From: Pyrocephalus nanus
Lineage: Eukaryota; Chordata; Aves; Passeriformes; Tyrannidae
NCBI GenBank assembly: GCA_038380795.1
Contig: CM076274.1
Coordinates: forward strand, 16,648,027-16,712,026
Reading direction: 5' to 3'
DNA length: 64,000 nucleotides
In this document: one piece after another, positions 40,101 to 52,550 of the stretch
Numbering within the stretch: position 1 is the stretch's first letter
Layout: each line of letters opens with the position of its first letter
The notes under the pieces: generated by a model
Databases searched by the model: none
The model's input: only the letters and a program-made list of their open reading frames with translations
Told to the model about the DNA's origin: nothing
Translations under genes and position numbers: made by a program

Positions 40101-41849
40101 AAAATAGATTTCTAGATCTTCTGAAACCACAGTTGTAAAGAAAGATTTTGAGGTTGAGTCCCCATTCTCCACCTTCTGTCTCAGAGGTCACCTAAAGAGG
40201 CAACTGAGCACACACATGCCATGGACATGATGGTTCCATTTGAAATCTCTTCAGAGGAAATTACACCTGCTCCCACCCTTGCAACAGCTCCAAGTTATTT
40301 ACTGAATAAATAGAGATAAGTTCATATTTTCAGCTGGGCACCACACTTTCCAAAGTATAATAATAAAAATGGGTGATGATGAAATGTTGCATTAAAAACT
40401 AATTCTGTTTGATGTGAAAAATGTCCCCTTGAGAGAAAATGTAAGCCTGTGGTCATAAATCTGAAGCTGGAACTGAGAGAAAATAAGCAACCTCAGGTCA
40501 GGGAACTGCACAGAGGTGGAGGTGGTGTAGATCATCACATAATTTAGAGGCAATGGTTGCAAAGTTCTTAGCTCTGATGGGTAGAATTATTTACAGCAAG
40601 AGCAGAGAATAATCTAGTGATATGTGAGGCTCTGCAGTTACATAAAAGAGAGAGATTACCCTTTGATCCAAATATCTATGCTCTCTTATAGCCCTCATTA
40701 CAGACAGTTGATCAACCAAACCTTCTGCATTGCTGCCAGATGAAAAGAGATGAGAGTGATATTCTCTCGCCTCCTCAGCAACTTATCTATGGGAATTGTG
40801 GAATTATGTGAATGATGGAGCATAGGGCTGTGCAAAAAATGGAGGCTGTAGAGATTATTGCTCCTTGGTGACTTCTCCTTGGAGAATGAATGCAGGGAGT
40901 TCTGCTACACAGAACCACAGTCACTGTAGAGCAATTATCCATCCTCAAGTAACTAATCTCATATTAGTACCAATATACAGATGTACTTTTCAGTTCTTGC
41001 ACCATGCTTATTTTGTTCACAAATCATTACTAGTCAAATGCTTTTCTTAAATAGAACACCTTCCTATCCCAACTATAACTAAAGAGTCACATACACCAAC
41101 CTGTGTAACAAGGGCTCCATCGATTCACTATTCTTACTCTTGAGGAACTTAACACTTACATAACTGAGATCTAAACATCAAGTTTGGAAATACTGCATGA
41201 GAAGAAAGATAAAAAAAGGGGGGAAAAACCAACCCACATTTAAATCTGAGCATATGAATCTACAGAGCATATCCCATCAGAGGAGCAGGTTGTATTCACT
41301 CATCATCCTGAATATCCTGTTGTGCTAAAAGCAGCTTTACTCGCAGAGTTTAGCCAGTGCCATTCCACCATTTGGGGTTTGAATTTTCTCTTCTGTGACC
41401 TCTTTTTAAACAAACCAGGAGGCAGCGAGTGGGGTGGAGCTTCCTTCTGCAGTTTTCCTCCACAGTCATCAATTTTCTTGCGAGGTCTCACTCATTACCC
41501 TGAAAACACCGACCTCCCCCATCGTTCTGCATTACAGTCAGTACTCTGAGCTTTATGTGCTTTTAGTCATAATGAGAAAGCTTTTCTGAAACTTGCTATT
41601 ACTGTAGTAATGTGATTTTTTTTTATGATGGCAGGCAAACAATCCAGGATAACTAAACAGGAAATGGATGGATAGGGACAGCTTTCCTCTGGAACACTCT
41701 CTGGGTTTTCTAATTCGTGTTGATTCAGATACGGCTCATATACCAAAAAAAATAAAAAAATAGAGCAACCTACTGCATCCCCTGTATGAAGGTAGAGAGC
41801 TAATGATTTCTTTTTTAAAGGAACTGCAGCCGCAGAGAAAATTGCCATC
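34139..41849. other. Unique AT-rich non-coding sequence
   Basis: No supported gene. A (CAA)6 array followed by A-rich sequence lies at 34498-34521. Slightly GC-richer patches occur around 37400-37620 and 38930-39280, where open frames overlap on both strands (up to 104 codons at 39020-39334) without any recognisable product. No transposon was recognised here. Confidence 0.7.
34498..34521. repeat. (CAA)6 microsatellite followed by an A-run
   Basis: Six CAA units (34498-34515) run directly into extra A bases. It is a short simple repeat. Confidence 0.92.
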
Positions 41850-42120
41850 AATAAAATGATATATGATCATTTATGCAGCAGAAATAACTAATAGAGCTGA
41901 GACTGCACAAAAGTGCAATATTCATCTTACAGAAAGCATTTTTCAACGAGATTATATGCAAATCAGGTTTTGTGCTGGTGAAGATTCTGATTAAACTTAT
42001 AATTTAGGTTTTTAATTGAACTTTTTTATTGGATTTTTCACAATAATTCTGCCTCATTTATATGAATAATTAACTGCTATAAAATAAGTTGCCAAAATAA
42101 ATTCATAAATTCTGTGACAA
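41850..42120. other. AT-rich stretch resembling a conserved non-coding element
   Basis: The stretch is AT-rich but not simple repeat. It has an exact octamer word ATGCAAAT at 41956-41963 (the POU-factor site), several TTAAT/AATTAA homeodomain-type words between about 42000 and 42080, and a TTATTGG word. It lacks open frames and recognisable transposon sequence. That composition is typical of developmental enhancers conserved across vertebrates, but short AT-rich words are frequent by chance and conservation cannot be seen from one sequence. Confidence 0.3.
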
Positions 42121-45100
42121 TTTCTTTTTTTTTTTTTTTAATTCTAGCAAATTTCTGCAGCATACAAACTCTGAACACCCTATGCTTGGCTTTCACTGAG
42201 TTCCACGCTGATGATCTTAACAAATCTGTACACGAAGACAGAATTTAACAAGGTGCATCTGTAAATGGTGTGAACTAATTACAATTTTAAGAAGAGATGT
42301 GCAGATACATACATAAAACAAGTTACAGAACAATAGAGCCATAAAGATGACGGTTGTCCTGTAGATTAGGTGGCTTTGATATTAAGGGATATATGTTATA
42401 TACAAATGAATATCTGTCAGCTGAGTACAATGAGGCAGTAACTTTATCGTGTTAAACAGCAGGGTGATGCACTACTTGAAACTCCAGCAAGACAAAGGCA
42501 AAGAAAATAAAGCACATTGGACATGAACATTTATGAATGGAATCTAGGAGAGAATCTCAGTGATGTTACTCATCAACTATGTTAAACCACTTGATTTTAA
42601 GCACTTCAAGGTAGAACCCAAGATTCTCCAGAGAGATAAGACTAAGATTAAAAGCAACCTCAAAATGTCAGATTAAAAGGGGAAAAATATTCTTCTGTTT
42701 TGATTGTAAACAATAAGTCATAATACAGTATCATTTCACACTCAAAGAACACATCATTTGGAGCTTTAATAAAGGATTAATAGCTGATAACAGCACATGA
42801 AATATTTGATTGCTGTGGATTTTTACCAATTATAAATACACAGTCAGAGGATGCCAAAGGTGGTCTATGTTTTTCACCAACACATGAGCCCTTACAGCAA
42901 TCTATAACATTTATCAGGCATTTATTATCCACAGGGAGATGATCTAGAGGAATAAATTGAGAGAGAGGGAACGTGGAACCAAAGTGTAATGACTGCATTA
43001 CTGCCCAATCCATAGGGATACAGAGATATCACAGGTTTGCAGGAACATCTAGGAATGATCCTCTGACATAGAGGAGATTCATTTAACAGTTCAGCTGTTA
43101 TCAGCAGCTTCAAGGGACCTCTTAAAGTCTGGTAATGAATGAACCGAAGAGGGATCCATCTCCATGCTAATAACAGATGAGAGCATGGCTTTGGAGTCCC
43201 TTGGCTGAACCAAGACTGCAAACCTAGTCCCACTTTACACTAAGCTTTGGAAAGCAAAAAGGTAGCACTTCTGTACAGAATCAAGCCTCAGATTTAATTT
43301 TTTTTTTTTTTCCTTTTAGGAAGAAAATGGCTCCAAGTGAACTGCTTACCTAGAAATACCGAATTCATTGCCAGTAGTTTAATTCCAGAAAATCCCATTA
43401 GCTTCAATGAAATCATTCTACTTTTATGCTGGCATGATTTAGGTCAAATTCTGAATCACTAACTTTTAAATTCCAACTTTAAAGAATTTAATGTTTCTCT
43501 ACATCCAGCAAAATCCTGCTCTCCACTGTACACAGTATTTTCACAGATCTAGGCTTTAAGAAATCTATTATGTCCCCTGGCATTCTTAATGCTGTCTATC
43601 TTTTCTGCAGAAAGATATCTAGCTGCTTGTTCATCACTTATTTACATGATCAAAATCAAAATACAGTACATAAACTGCTAAATAAAGGAAATTTTTAGTA
43701 AAGCCAAAACAGGAAGCGTCTGTGGTTCAGAAAGTGAGGGACATATCAGAATGTAGGGGGGGAATTAGTGGGTTTAACACTGTACCCCCTGTAAAATGTC
43801 TTTAATTTCCAACAAATTCAGTGTTTTCTATAAGGAGGAACACACTGCACTACTGAGCTCTGTTGTTTATCATCTCTAAAGACAAACCCCTGGGGGGAGG
43901 CAGCCCCTCATTCCACGGTGGAAAGTTTGGCTGTCCCACGACCTGGAGGCAGGCTTGGAGTTAGTTGTCCAAACCAGCCACCTAAATCCAGTTTGGGCTC
44001 TATTCCCTTTACTGATAGAAAGTTATTCCTAATTGCTGCCACTCTTTCTGTAACCATTTTCTACAAGAAGGATCCTGGAAGATTTCCAGCAAATAAACGT
44101 CCATAAACACTCTCTTGAAGCTCCACCAGTGTTGTCAACCGAGGAAGGCACAGAGCAGAGAGCAAACTGCAGGGTTGAAAGAAGAGGGGGGAAAAAAAGT
44201 ATTCCAACCCAAAAGGAAGTTTTTCTTTTCCATTAACTGTTTTAAGCCTCCTGGGTGACTTTGTGGAATCACTACAGCAAGTTTTGAATGATGTATGAAA
44301 TGAGAAATCCCTGCCCAGCCAGCTGAAAAAGAATTCACAGAGAGTGCTTTGCAGTCATTTATGTGCTCTGCTGTTTGATGTAGTATTTAGCCAAGTTAGA
44401 ACCACAAAAGCCTGGCAATCACTGGGATAGCAGCTTTTTTATGGATGGGGAAGGAGCCTTTTCCAGCACTGAAAGTGTAGAAGCAAAGTCTGCTCTGCAG
44501 TTCACGGTGGGAGTACAACATTTAATCTGCGTTTGTACAAAACAAAATGGATAGGAGAGCAAAGTGTGCTCAGTCTAAAACTAAAAAAAATATTTATATC
44601 TTTCAAGTAACACTACTTAGAGTTAATATACGGCTCATATTTCATGTCATTTTTATAATCTGGTAATATTATATTTATTTTTTCAATGTAAACAAATGCA
44701 TTCTTTGAGATATAAAAAATGGAGAGAGATACAGTAATTTAGGAACATGAAAGAATTCAGTATTTACAAAGGAGAGTGTATATTTTCCTTAATTGCTTAG
44801 TCTTTTATCCATAAAAATGCCTTTCAGTAAGCACACAACTGACCTCCTTTTGACTTACAGACTTTTAAATTAAAACATATTTCAAGCCTACTTCAAGGCT
44901 TTCTCACTGAACTGTTTCATAAGTTCTAAAGATCAGAAACCTGTTATGTAACCTCAACAATTTCAAGCAAATGTTTTTATTCTTTTATTTCTAACCGAAA
45001 TTCAATGAAAAGTAAAAAGGTGGGTTCACTGAAAAACAATATAATTCAAAAATATTAATGAAGATATATGAAAGAGATATTATTGCTATGAAATATTATT

Positions 45101-48100
45101 AATGATTAACCACATCACAATTTTCTCTGGTTTTATTTGAATTCATTCTAAGTAGGAACAGCTTTCAAGCAAACCTGCATTTTCAACTTAAAAGCCCTTT
45201 GCTCCTGAAACCAAAGACACAACCCTCAATCCTCTCTGCAAAATATAAAGGGCAGATAGAAAGCCCATTTTCTATTTAAACTAAAGAACAGCTTGCCATT
45301 GATTCAAATATGTCAAGTTTTTCAATGTAAATAACTATTCAAAATCCTGGTCCTAAAACACTTAGGTTAACCTACTATTTACTGAAAGTTTTTTTTCCAT
45401 AAGATTTTATCTCTATCCATGTAGGTTTCTCTTTAAAAGAAAAAAAAAATCTCCAATTCCCACTGGAAGATATTAAATAAACTCTAGGCTATTCAGATCA
45501 GCTATTTATTGCATTTTTATTTAGCAGGTCACAACTGAGATGAACTGAAAAGGGCAGCTACTGTTAAACTGGTACTTATATAAATTTCCTAAAAAAGTCT
45601 ATTATTTCAATTGATATTTCTGTTACAAAATTATTTCATCTTCTCCTCCCTTGACCTTCTACATGTTGAAGTGCAATAGTATTTCAAATAGCTGCAGTTA
45701 CATATTAAAAAGGCAGGGCTGCCCAGCATTATTAGAATTCAGTGGAGTGCATAAATACAGTTTCAGAAGCTTTTATTTCACTCTCTCACAGTCATCAAAA
45801 GTGCTGAGAAATAATTTAAAAGTGTTTTACCAATGTTTTGGTTGTGTGGGACTTGGAGAAATGGAGATGCATTTAAAATGACACTGGATTACTGCAAGGT
45901 GAGCAAAATATTTGGAAAAAGGTTCCACAAGAAATTTACTGCAGTCCATGTGGTTTAAAAATGACTGTCAGTTATTCAAAATGTCATCTGTACAACCAGA
46001 GTGCCTCAAGCTCTGGATTAGCAGCTGATTCATTCATTGTAATTTCTACAAATGCCAGAAGCAATTCATGATCTTTGTTGTCCAAATACATTTGGTCATA
46101 GCAAATCCCATCAAATAGCCAATATTTTATCTTCTCTTTGATGGGGCTTTGCTTTCATGTTGATGTACCTGATTTAACCTCTATTAATTGTTTTAGCACC
46201 ATTTTTTCTGTTATTTAAAGGTGTCATATTTCAGAAGTATATTTAGAAAAGTTCTTCTTTCTTCGTGCCTTTCAAACTGCTTGCAAATTAAAGCCCCTTG
46301 GAGATGATTCCTCTGGACCTCTGCAAAAGATCTCTTTTGAGCATGTCTGAGCAAAATTATGAAGAATACAGGTGTCACATAATGAAACTGCTATTACTGA
46401 GATGCACTGGCACTTAAATTCATTTTGCATTTATGCCACATCTTTATGATGAGCTCAGAACTATTAAACAACACGTTAATGCTGCACTGTGCTGGCAGTG
46501 TGGGTATTAGATCCAGACTGGATTTGTTTTCTGCTACATGGAGCATTTCCAGCCAGTCACCAAGAGAACACGTTCTATGCAGCTGTGAACTGATCTGGCC
46601 CAGAGCTACTGAGCTGGAGGAAAGGGAATGCATCCTGTCAGCAGGAATCAGAATTATTTTAGGATGGAAAAATAAAGGATATCCCTCTGAAAAGACCCCA
46701 GTTAGGTGAGATGGACTGGGGCAACCTCTATTCAATGTTTTAAATTTCTACAATGTTGACAATTGTTAAAAAAATTAGGGGAAAAAAATATACACCACGT
46801 TTTTACCTGCCAAGTTCACTCTGAGCAAAGAATCTCAGGCTCAGGTGTGAAAAAAGAAAATAAATCTGATGGCACTTGTTTCTGATGCCAGAGGTCTTAA
46901 AATACAGACTAGGATTAGCACTAGGGATTCAGGACCTAAGCATTGCAATTGTTTCATTTCTCAGTAACATCAGCACAGCTTACGAGCTACTCATGATTCA
47001 AGTGAACCAAACCAAGGACAAGGACTCCAAGGCAGCATTTAGTTTTAAAAAATTCAGGCCAGATGCACACAGCATCGTTTCAACCATACAACCACCTTTT
47101 GGCCAGGAGGGACATGGGTGACATTCTTCAATCTGAGCACAGTCACATGCAAATATGACTTAAGACAAAGTATTTTTATTCCTTTCTGTAAAACCCCTCT
47201 GCTCTCCTCTGACTGGCATCTGAAACTGGCTCTAATGCTTCCAAGAACACAAATACACTCAGATTTATTCATTCAAAGGCTATCATATCACACCCACCCT
47301 GAAAATATGAAGGATAGCTTATGTCAAAAGGGACTACTAGAACTGGAAAATATCACTTAGCGAGAAAGACTTTTTTTCCAGCAATTTAACAGAATCTGCT
47401 GTTGTTTAGAGGGTGTAGCACCAAAACACAAATTATCTCTTCTGAAAGGAGCTAATAAAAGTCAGAGATGCTCAATTGTCTGTAACTCAAGAAATGGAAG
47501 TACAGGCATCAAAAAAAATGAGACAAATGCACAAAGATACGTGGGCTCATCAGGAAAACCAACCAATGCCTCATGCTGGATTTCAGTCAGTCCTTTCCAA
47601 TAAATTGTGGCCCAAATGCTCTTAATTATCTTATATAAGAACAAACTATACCTCTAACTCCATGAATCATCTTAGAGAAACTTTGGGAAAGCATTCTAGT
47701 TCATATCAAGAGTGTCACTCACCTGTACAGCCTAAGCTCCAAAGCAAAAACTTCAAATCAGTGTGCAGAGTACACCGAAGACATTCCTGAGGCAATTCTG
47801 GTGAGAATATGCACTTAATGTCTGTTCATCAAAGGGTGATTATTCTTACTGAGCTCTGGGCACAGTACATTCCTTTCCTGGAATGCATTATGAAAACAAA
47901 TATAAATATTACATCAATATGTGAATCAAAACCTCTACATCTAAATAATATTAAAAAAACCCCCTACCTTATGATTCAAGGGAACTCCACATATTGCAAG
48001 CGTCCCAAAAAGAAAGAAAATTTAGGTTGAAATTTGCCAGAATCTAGGAGAAAGGAATTCACTCAGCCAGCTGTTGGCTATTCTCTCAAGTTTTCTAATG

Positions 48101-50169
48101 AAATAATTTATTTGATATTGATGACACAGGGAGAACTGGTAACAATAAGATACTGCATGTGAACATATGATTCGTATCATGTAATTTTCACCTTTGATTT
48201 TTACTCAATTTATTTTTTTGATACTCAATTTATTGTTTGAACTGACATTAAGGAGAAGGGCAGTAAGCATCAGAGCCATAGAGTAAAATGTGTGCTTAGT
48301 TTTGCTATGCCAGTGAAAAAATACAGGCAAAATTCATCCTTGGGAACTACTTTCACCAAGGTCCACTCTCCCTTATTGCAAGGATGATATCCAGTACAAC
48401 AGCAGGGTGAACCTCTCTTCAAACAGGGATAATACAACATAATGCAGTAACTCAAGGTGTCATTCTGTCCTTCTCCAAGTAACCTTCAGCTCTACATCCC
48501 AATTCCCAGGGAAATGCAGAGAGAGGAACCAGCCTGGCATTCATAAGGTCATATTTTGTTCCCACTGTGTTGCTGCTGTAACTTCCAGAGCCTACATGGC
48601 CCTTGCAGCTTCACAAGCAGAGAATTCTTGGTACAGCTCTCAAAGTTTTGCTTGGCATATTGTACTTTTTTTAATCAGAGCTACTCTTTTAGTCATTAGA
48701 AAATTAATTAAATTAAAAATGCCATGCTTGAATGTGTCATGTATCAATTTTGAAGACTTAATTATAGGAGGGAATTAAGCTTTGATTAAGCTTTCCTTCT
48801 GAGAGCAGTTGCTGTCATTCTCCTTTGTCTTAAAATAAGAGAATCTTTTTGGCTCAGTCTACAAAAATATCACCATATAATTTATTCCTGACAACACTGT
48901 CTAGAAGTCAACCTGGTCTGAGGACAAACACTGCAGGTACAATGGTCATTTTCTGCATCCTCAGAGGGCCATGGGACTACACTCAAAACTGGGAGAAAAG
49001 ATCAGCACAAGGCAACAATAACAAGACATTTAGAATCATGTAGTTTGGATCATTTTGTTGAGGGAAGGTGACATTTGAGAAGGAAATAATTAGTTGCGTC
49101 AACCTGCGTGCTGTAAATTCCTATTGTTTTGTTGAGCTCTTAGGCATAATGACAGTATGGGCATGTTGCAGAGACTCTTCTACTTAAATTGATACAGAAA
49201 TATCAAAGAAAATCGAGTTAATGAAAAAATAAATCAACGAATTTCAGGATCAGAACCCTGAAGAACAAAGCAATACTAGAATGGAGGGGGGATGTGGGGA
49301 TGGGAATGTACTTATGAACTCTACAGGTAGCCTGCTTCACCTATTTGATGGAATCCCATGACAGCCAAGTGTATGTAGAGGGACAGGCAATATGGTTCCC
49401 AGGAACTTCTGAAAGGGCCCAACATTCAGCACCCAGTAAAGAGAATTAATCTGCAGCAGCAATACAGGCTTAGTTTGAATGGTGATTGATGGCTGCTCAA
49501 CAAGGAAGGAAGCAACACCCATAGCACAGGACCACTTTCATGTAGTGCACATGCCAGTCATCCTCTTGGACAGATTCCTATCACTCAGAGTTTTGCCAGG
49601 GGTATATATTAACTTTAATGTGGAAATAAGGTGCTACATTTAATTCCAAAATCATAATTAACAGCTGCCCCTGTGTTAATGCAAACTAGATAGCCCCACA
49701 GTTTGGCAGAGGACACAAAATCTGATTTATGCAAAGCAGAAACAGGGAGAGCTTCTGTTAATATTTGTATTATTACAATAATACAATGAAAGAGCCCTAC
49801 TACTGAATTTAGAGAATGGAAACCAAGGCTGAATTTGAACAGACTTGTATTGTTGCAGACAACACTTGCCTGAAAGAATAACTGGGATGAAAAGAGAAGA
49901 GAAAAAGCAAGCACTCTTCATTTCATAGATAATAACAAAGGCAAGACATTCAGTGGTTTCATTCCACCTGAATATACTCAGACTAACTGAATTACCTTAG
50001 CTGAGAATACAGAAGCTTGAAGCTTTTTGTATGTTCAAGGAGGAGAGCTATGTACTGCTATGTAGAAACGCCACATATTTGCCCCTTATCTAGTCAGGAA
50101 CCCTTAGGCAACAGTGCAACTTCTTTGTGTCTCATTAAACATCAGAAGTTAGGTGGGATTAATCCAAGC
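42121..50169. other. Unique AT-rich non-coding sequence with T-runs
   Basis: No supported gene; the longest frame is 113 codons (46394-46735 minus) with no recognisable domain. T-runs lie at 42125-42139 and 43298-43311. A 20-bp-spaced direct repeat of 'tactcaatttatt' occurs at 48202-48214 and 48222-48234. A modest GC-rich patch lies at 43880-43970. The stretch 46010-46215 has enhancer-like word content (see findings). Confidence 0.7.
48202..48234. repeat. Direct repeat of a 13-bp word with 20-bp spacing
   Basis: The word 'tactcaatttatt' occurs exactly at 48202-48214 and again at 48222-48234. It is probably a small slippage or template-switch duplication. Confidence 0.9.
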
Positions 50170-50252
50170 CAGAAAGGTTTAGAAGACTTGCCCAGGGTCA
50201 GACTGGGTGATTCAGCAAAGTGAAGAACGGAATCAAAAACTGGGAGTCTCAT
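50170..50252 (-). mobile_element. MIR-like ancient SINE fragment
   Basis: The words 'aaaggtttagaa', 'gacttgcccagggtca' (50185-50200), 'gactgggtgattcag', 'acggaatcaaaaac' and 'tgggagtc' follow the order of the reverse-complement MIR core ('agaggttaagt', 'gacttgcccaaggtca', 'cagtgggtcagtg', 'ggaatcgaaccc', 'ctgactcc' or 'ggagtc'). It is the clearest of the three MIR-like stretches on the 'gacttgccc...ggtca' core. Divergence is substantial and ends are approximate. Confidence 0.6.
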
Positions 50253-51460
50253 AGCACTTCCCAAGTCCAAAGGAATTTCTAACACCATTAGTGAAACCAC
50301 AGGGACATAAAACTGAATTCTGAAATACCCTTGGCCAGACATGCCGAGAATCCCAAGTACACAGCCCCTTTCTTAAAAAACTCCCACAGGGAGCAATTGC
50401 AATGGAACATTGCTCCTGTGGTCCAGTAGCCCCCAGGTAAATGCAGTGTGGTGCCTCAGAGCACATTTTCCACCCATTTTTACATTTGGTGTGTTGTCAT
50501 GTATAAACCCTCAGGGCTCAGCTCAGCACAGAGAGGTGACTGCCAAGGAGGCAGGTCAAGCCCTCAGGAAGGGTGCAAATGTCCACTTGTACTCTGTTAC
50601 TTCTGCCTCCACTTTTTTAACCTGAGGAAGCTCCACAGAAAGTGAAGAAAATAATGAAGTACTACTACTCACCCCAAGCTGTCTCTGAGGTACTCAGAAT
50701 ACATGATTGATATTTGGAAGAAGGAGTTGACATTGTCAGTCATTGATGTCTGTCTTATTTCTTCTGCATTATATTTCCTTGGAGTAAGCAAAGGAAAAGT
50801 TAACTCTGCAATGGCATAGAGATTATGGAAACATAGGAGAAAAAAAAATTCATAAATATAAAAAAATTTATCTGTATGCAACCAATTTAAATGCTGACTT
50901 ATTTGCTTAAGTGTCTCTCCTATTTGGATTGTTATCTTCTCCCAAACTGAATCTGTTCAGCAATTCACTGAGGCATTCGCTGCCTCACCGGAGCCCACAG
51001 GTCCACTGAAATATATATTAATAACACTTCAAGTTCACACCAAACTCCTAATTGTAGCAGTCACTAAAACAATGCTTCATCTAAAGCCACTAATGCAACC
51101 TATAAAACAATTTCACTCTATAAAACAACCCTTTAGAACTTCAGAGACAGGTGACAGACAGTTCTCATTAATCCCCACAGGTGTTTGCTTGGGGCTGAAG
51201 GAGGGAATCAACCAGATGAAGGTCAGTTCTGGATCTAACTGTCCAGCAACTGCAAATGACCTATAAATACTCACATCCAAACGTTTAGTATTCCAATCAA
51301 GTAGAGGATATGATTATAGTGTAGAAAGCTTATGACAGAAATGGCTTTGCAGTATTTATATTTAACAACCCCAAATAAAAAATTACATACAAAGTAGAAT
51401 GCTTCATTTCCCATTCTATGCAGATCCTCCCCAGAGCAGCCTACAATAACACAGGAATGC
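50253..51460. other. Unique AT-rich non-coding sequence
   Basis: No supported gene. Overlapping frames around 50410-50645 (up to 71 codons) and 50233-50466 minus show no recognisable product. No simple repeat of note. Confidence 0.7.
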
Positions 51461-51530
51461 AGGATGCACCATATCACAGCAGAAGATTGTTCTGTCAAGT
51501 CCAACATCCTGCCTGCATTTCAATGATGGG
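51461..51530. mobile_element. Possible ancient CR1/L3-type LINE fragment
   Basis: The words 'ccatatcacagcagaag', 'tctgtcaagtccaacatcc' and 'tgcctgcatttcaatg' recall old amniote CR1/L3 copies that carry a 'gtctagtccagtatcctg' word followed by an 'aacagtggccag' word. The resemblance is limited to about 40 bp and could be coincidence. Confidence 0.3.
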
Positions 51531-51751
51531 GGAAAGAATGCCTTGGTGTAGTTTGCATTCCAATTTTTCAAGGTTATTGAGTACTTCTGGATCCTTCTGA
51601 ATGAGAAGTGCTATGCAAACAATGATAAATAATTTTACTATATATATATGTGCAGTTGTAATTTAGTCCTAAAGGGAGTGTGGAGTAGTAGTAGTACTAG
51701 GCTGTGGAGTGCACTTAAAACTCTTGGAGCTCAGAAGTAAATTATTTTTAA

Positions 51752-51766
51752 TTTTTTTTTTTTTTT
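51752..51766. repeat. T15 homopolymer run next to AG
   Basis: A T15 run (51752-51766) is immediately followed by AG (51767-51768). It is a simple repeat; the polypyrimidine-AG arrangement also fits a splice acceptor, but no exon follows that I can support. Confidence 0.88.
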
Positions 51767-52469
51767 AGCAAATAAACCAAGTGAGAGAGCCATGAAATCA
51801 TTAAATCATTCTAAAATTTTATTTAAAAATCTATTATTCCTCAGTGGAGGCTTTGAGGCAAACTGATTTGAACACAGTAAATTATGTTGCTTTTGAAAAT
51901 AAATAAGTAGATAAGCAATAAATTTAAAATAACCAGTGATATCAATGTTTACTTGATCTTCTTAGGTAATTTCCAGATTGCTTTGATTTGTCACATTTTC
52001 AAGCAACATTTGGGTTCCTCAGCACACTGTCACATATATAGCACATGCACGGTTCAAATTCTCCACACTGAAATCAGCTCCGAGCCCAAGGGCACAGCCT
52101 ACATGGCAGAAAAAAAGCATGAATACAGACCCTTTTAGTCTCACTTCTGCTTTTAGCTTTATGTTTGTAAATCTATACTAAACACATTAAATGAAACATA
52201 TTTCAAAATGCCACGAGGAACAAGACAGAGCAATACCTGGGGCAGGCTTTGGAAATATTATTCAATGGAACTGTACTTAGTGGTTCACCTTCTTAATCCA
52301 ATTATTCTAGCATGCTGTCAACAGAAGTCATCACTACATGCCCCAGAAGAAAGTAAAAGAAATCTGCCTGTGTCAAGAATACAAGGAGAATTTTAGGATC
52401 CCTAATAAGCAGGGATGTGCACTCTCAAAGGCAGAGCCCAAGGCAAGCAATGGTACCTGTGCTCTCTGC

Positions 52470-52550
52470 TCCTTCTCTTAATTTTCAGGGCAAGTCCCTT
52501 ACTCTGTGACTCTGTTTCCCCACTAATTCAAATTGGTCATGGAGATTTTT
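52470..52550 (+). mobile_element. MIR-like ancient SINE fragment
   Basis: The stretch 'gggcaagtcccttac', 'tctgtgactctgtttcc' and 'ccactaattcaaattgg' (52488 onward) follows the forward MIR core, in which 'gggcaagttacttaacc', 'tctgtgcctcagtttcc' and 'tcatctgtaaaatggg' succeed each other. Order, spacing and orientation all fit. The element is truncated on both sides; only the central core is recognisable. Confidence 0.65.
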
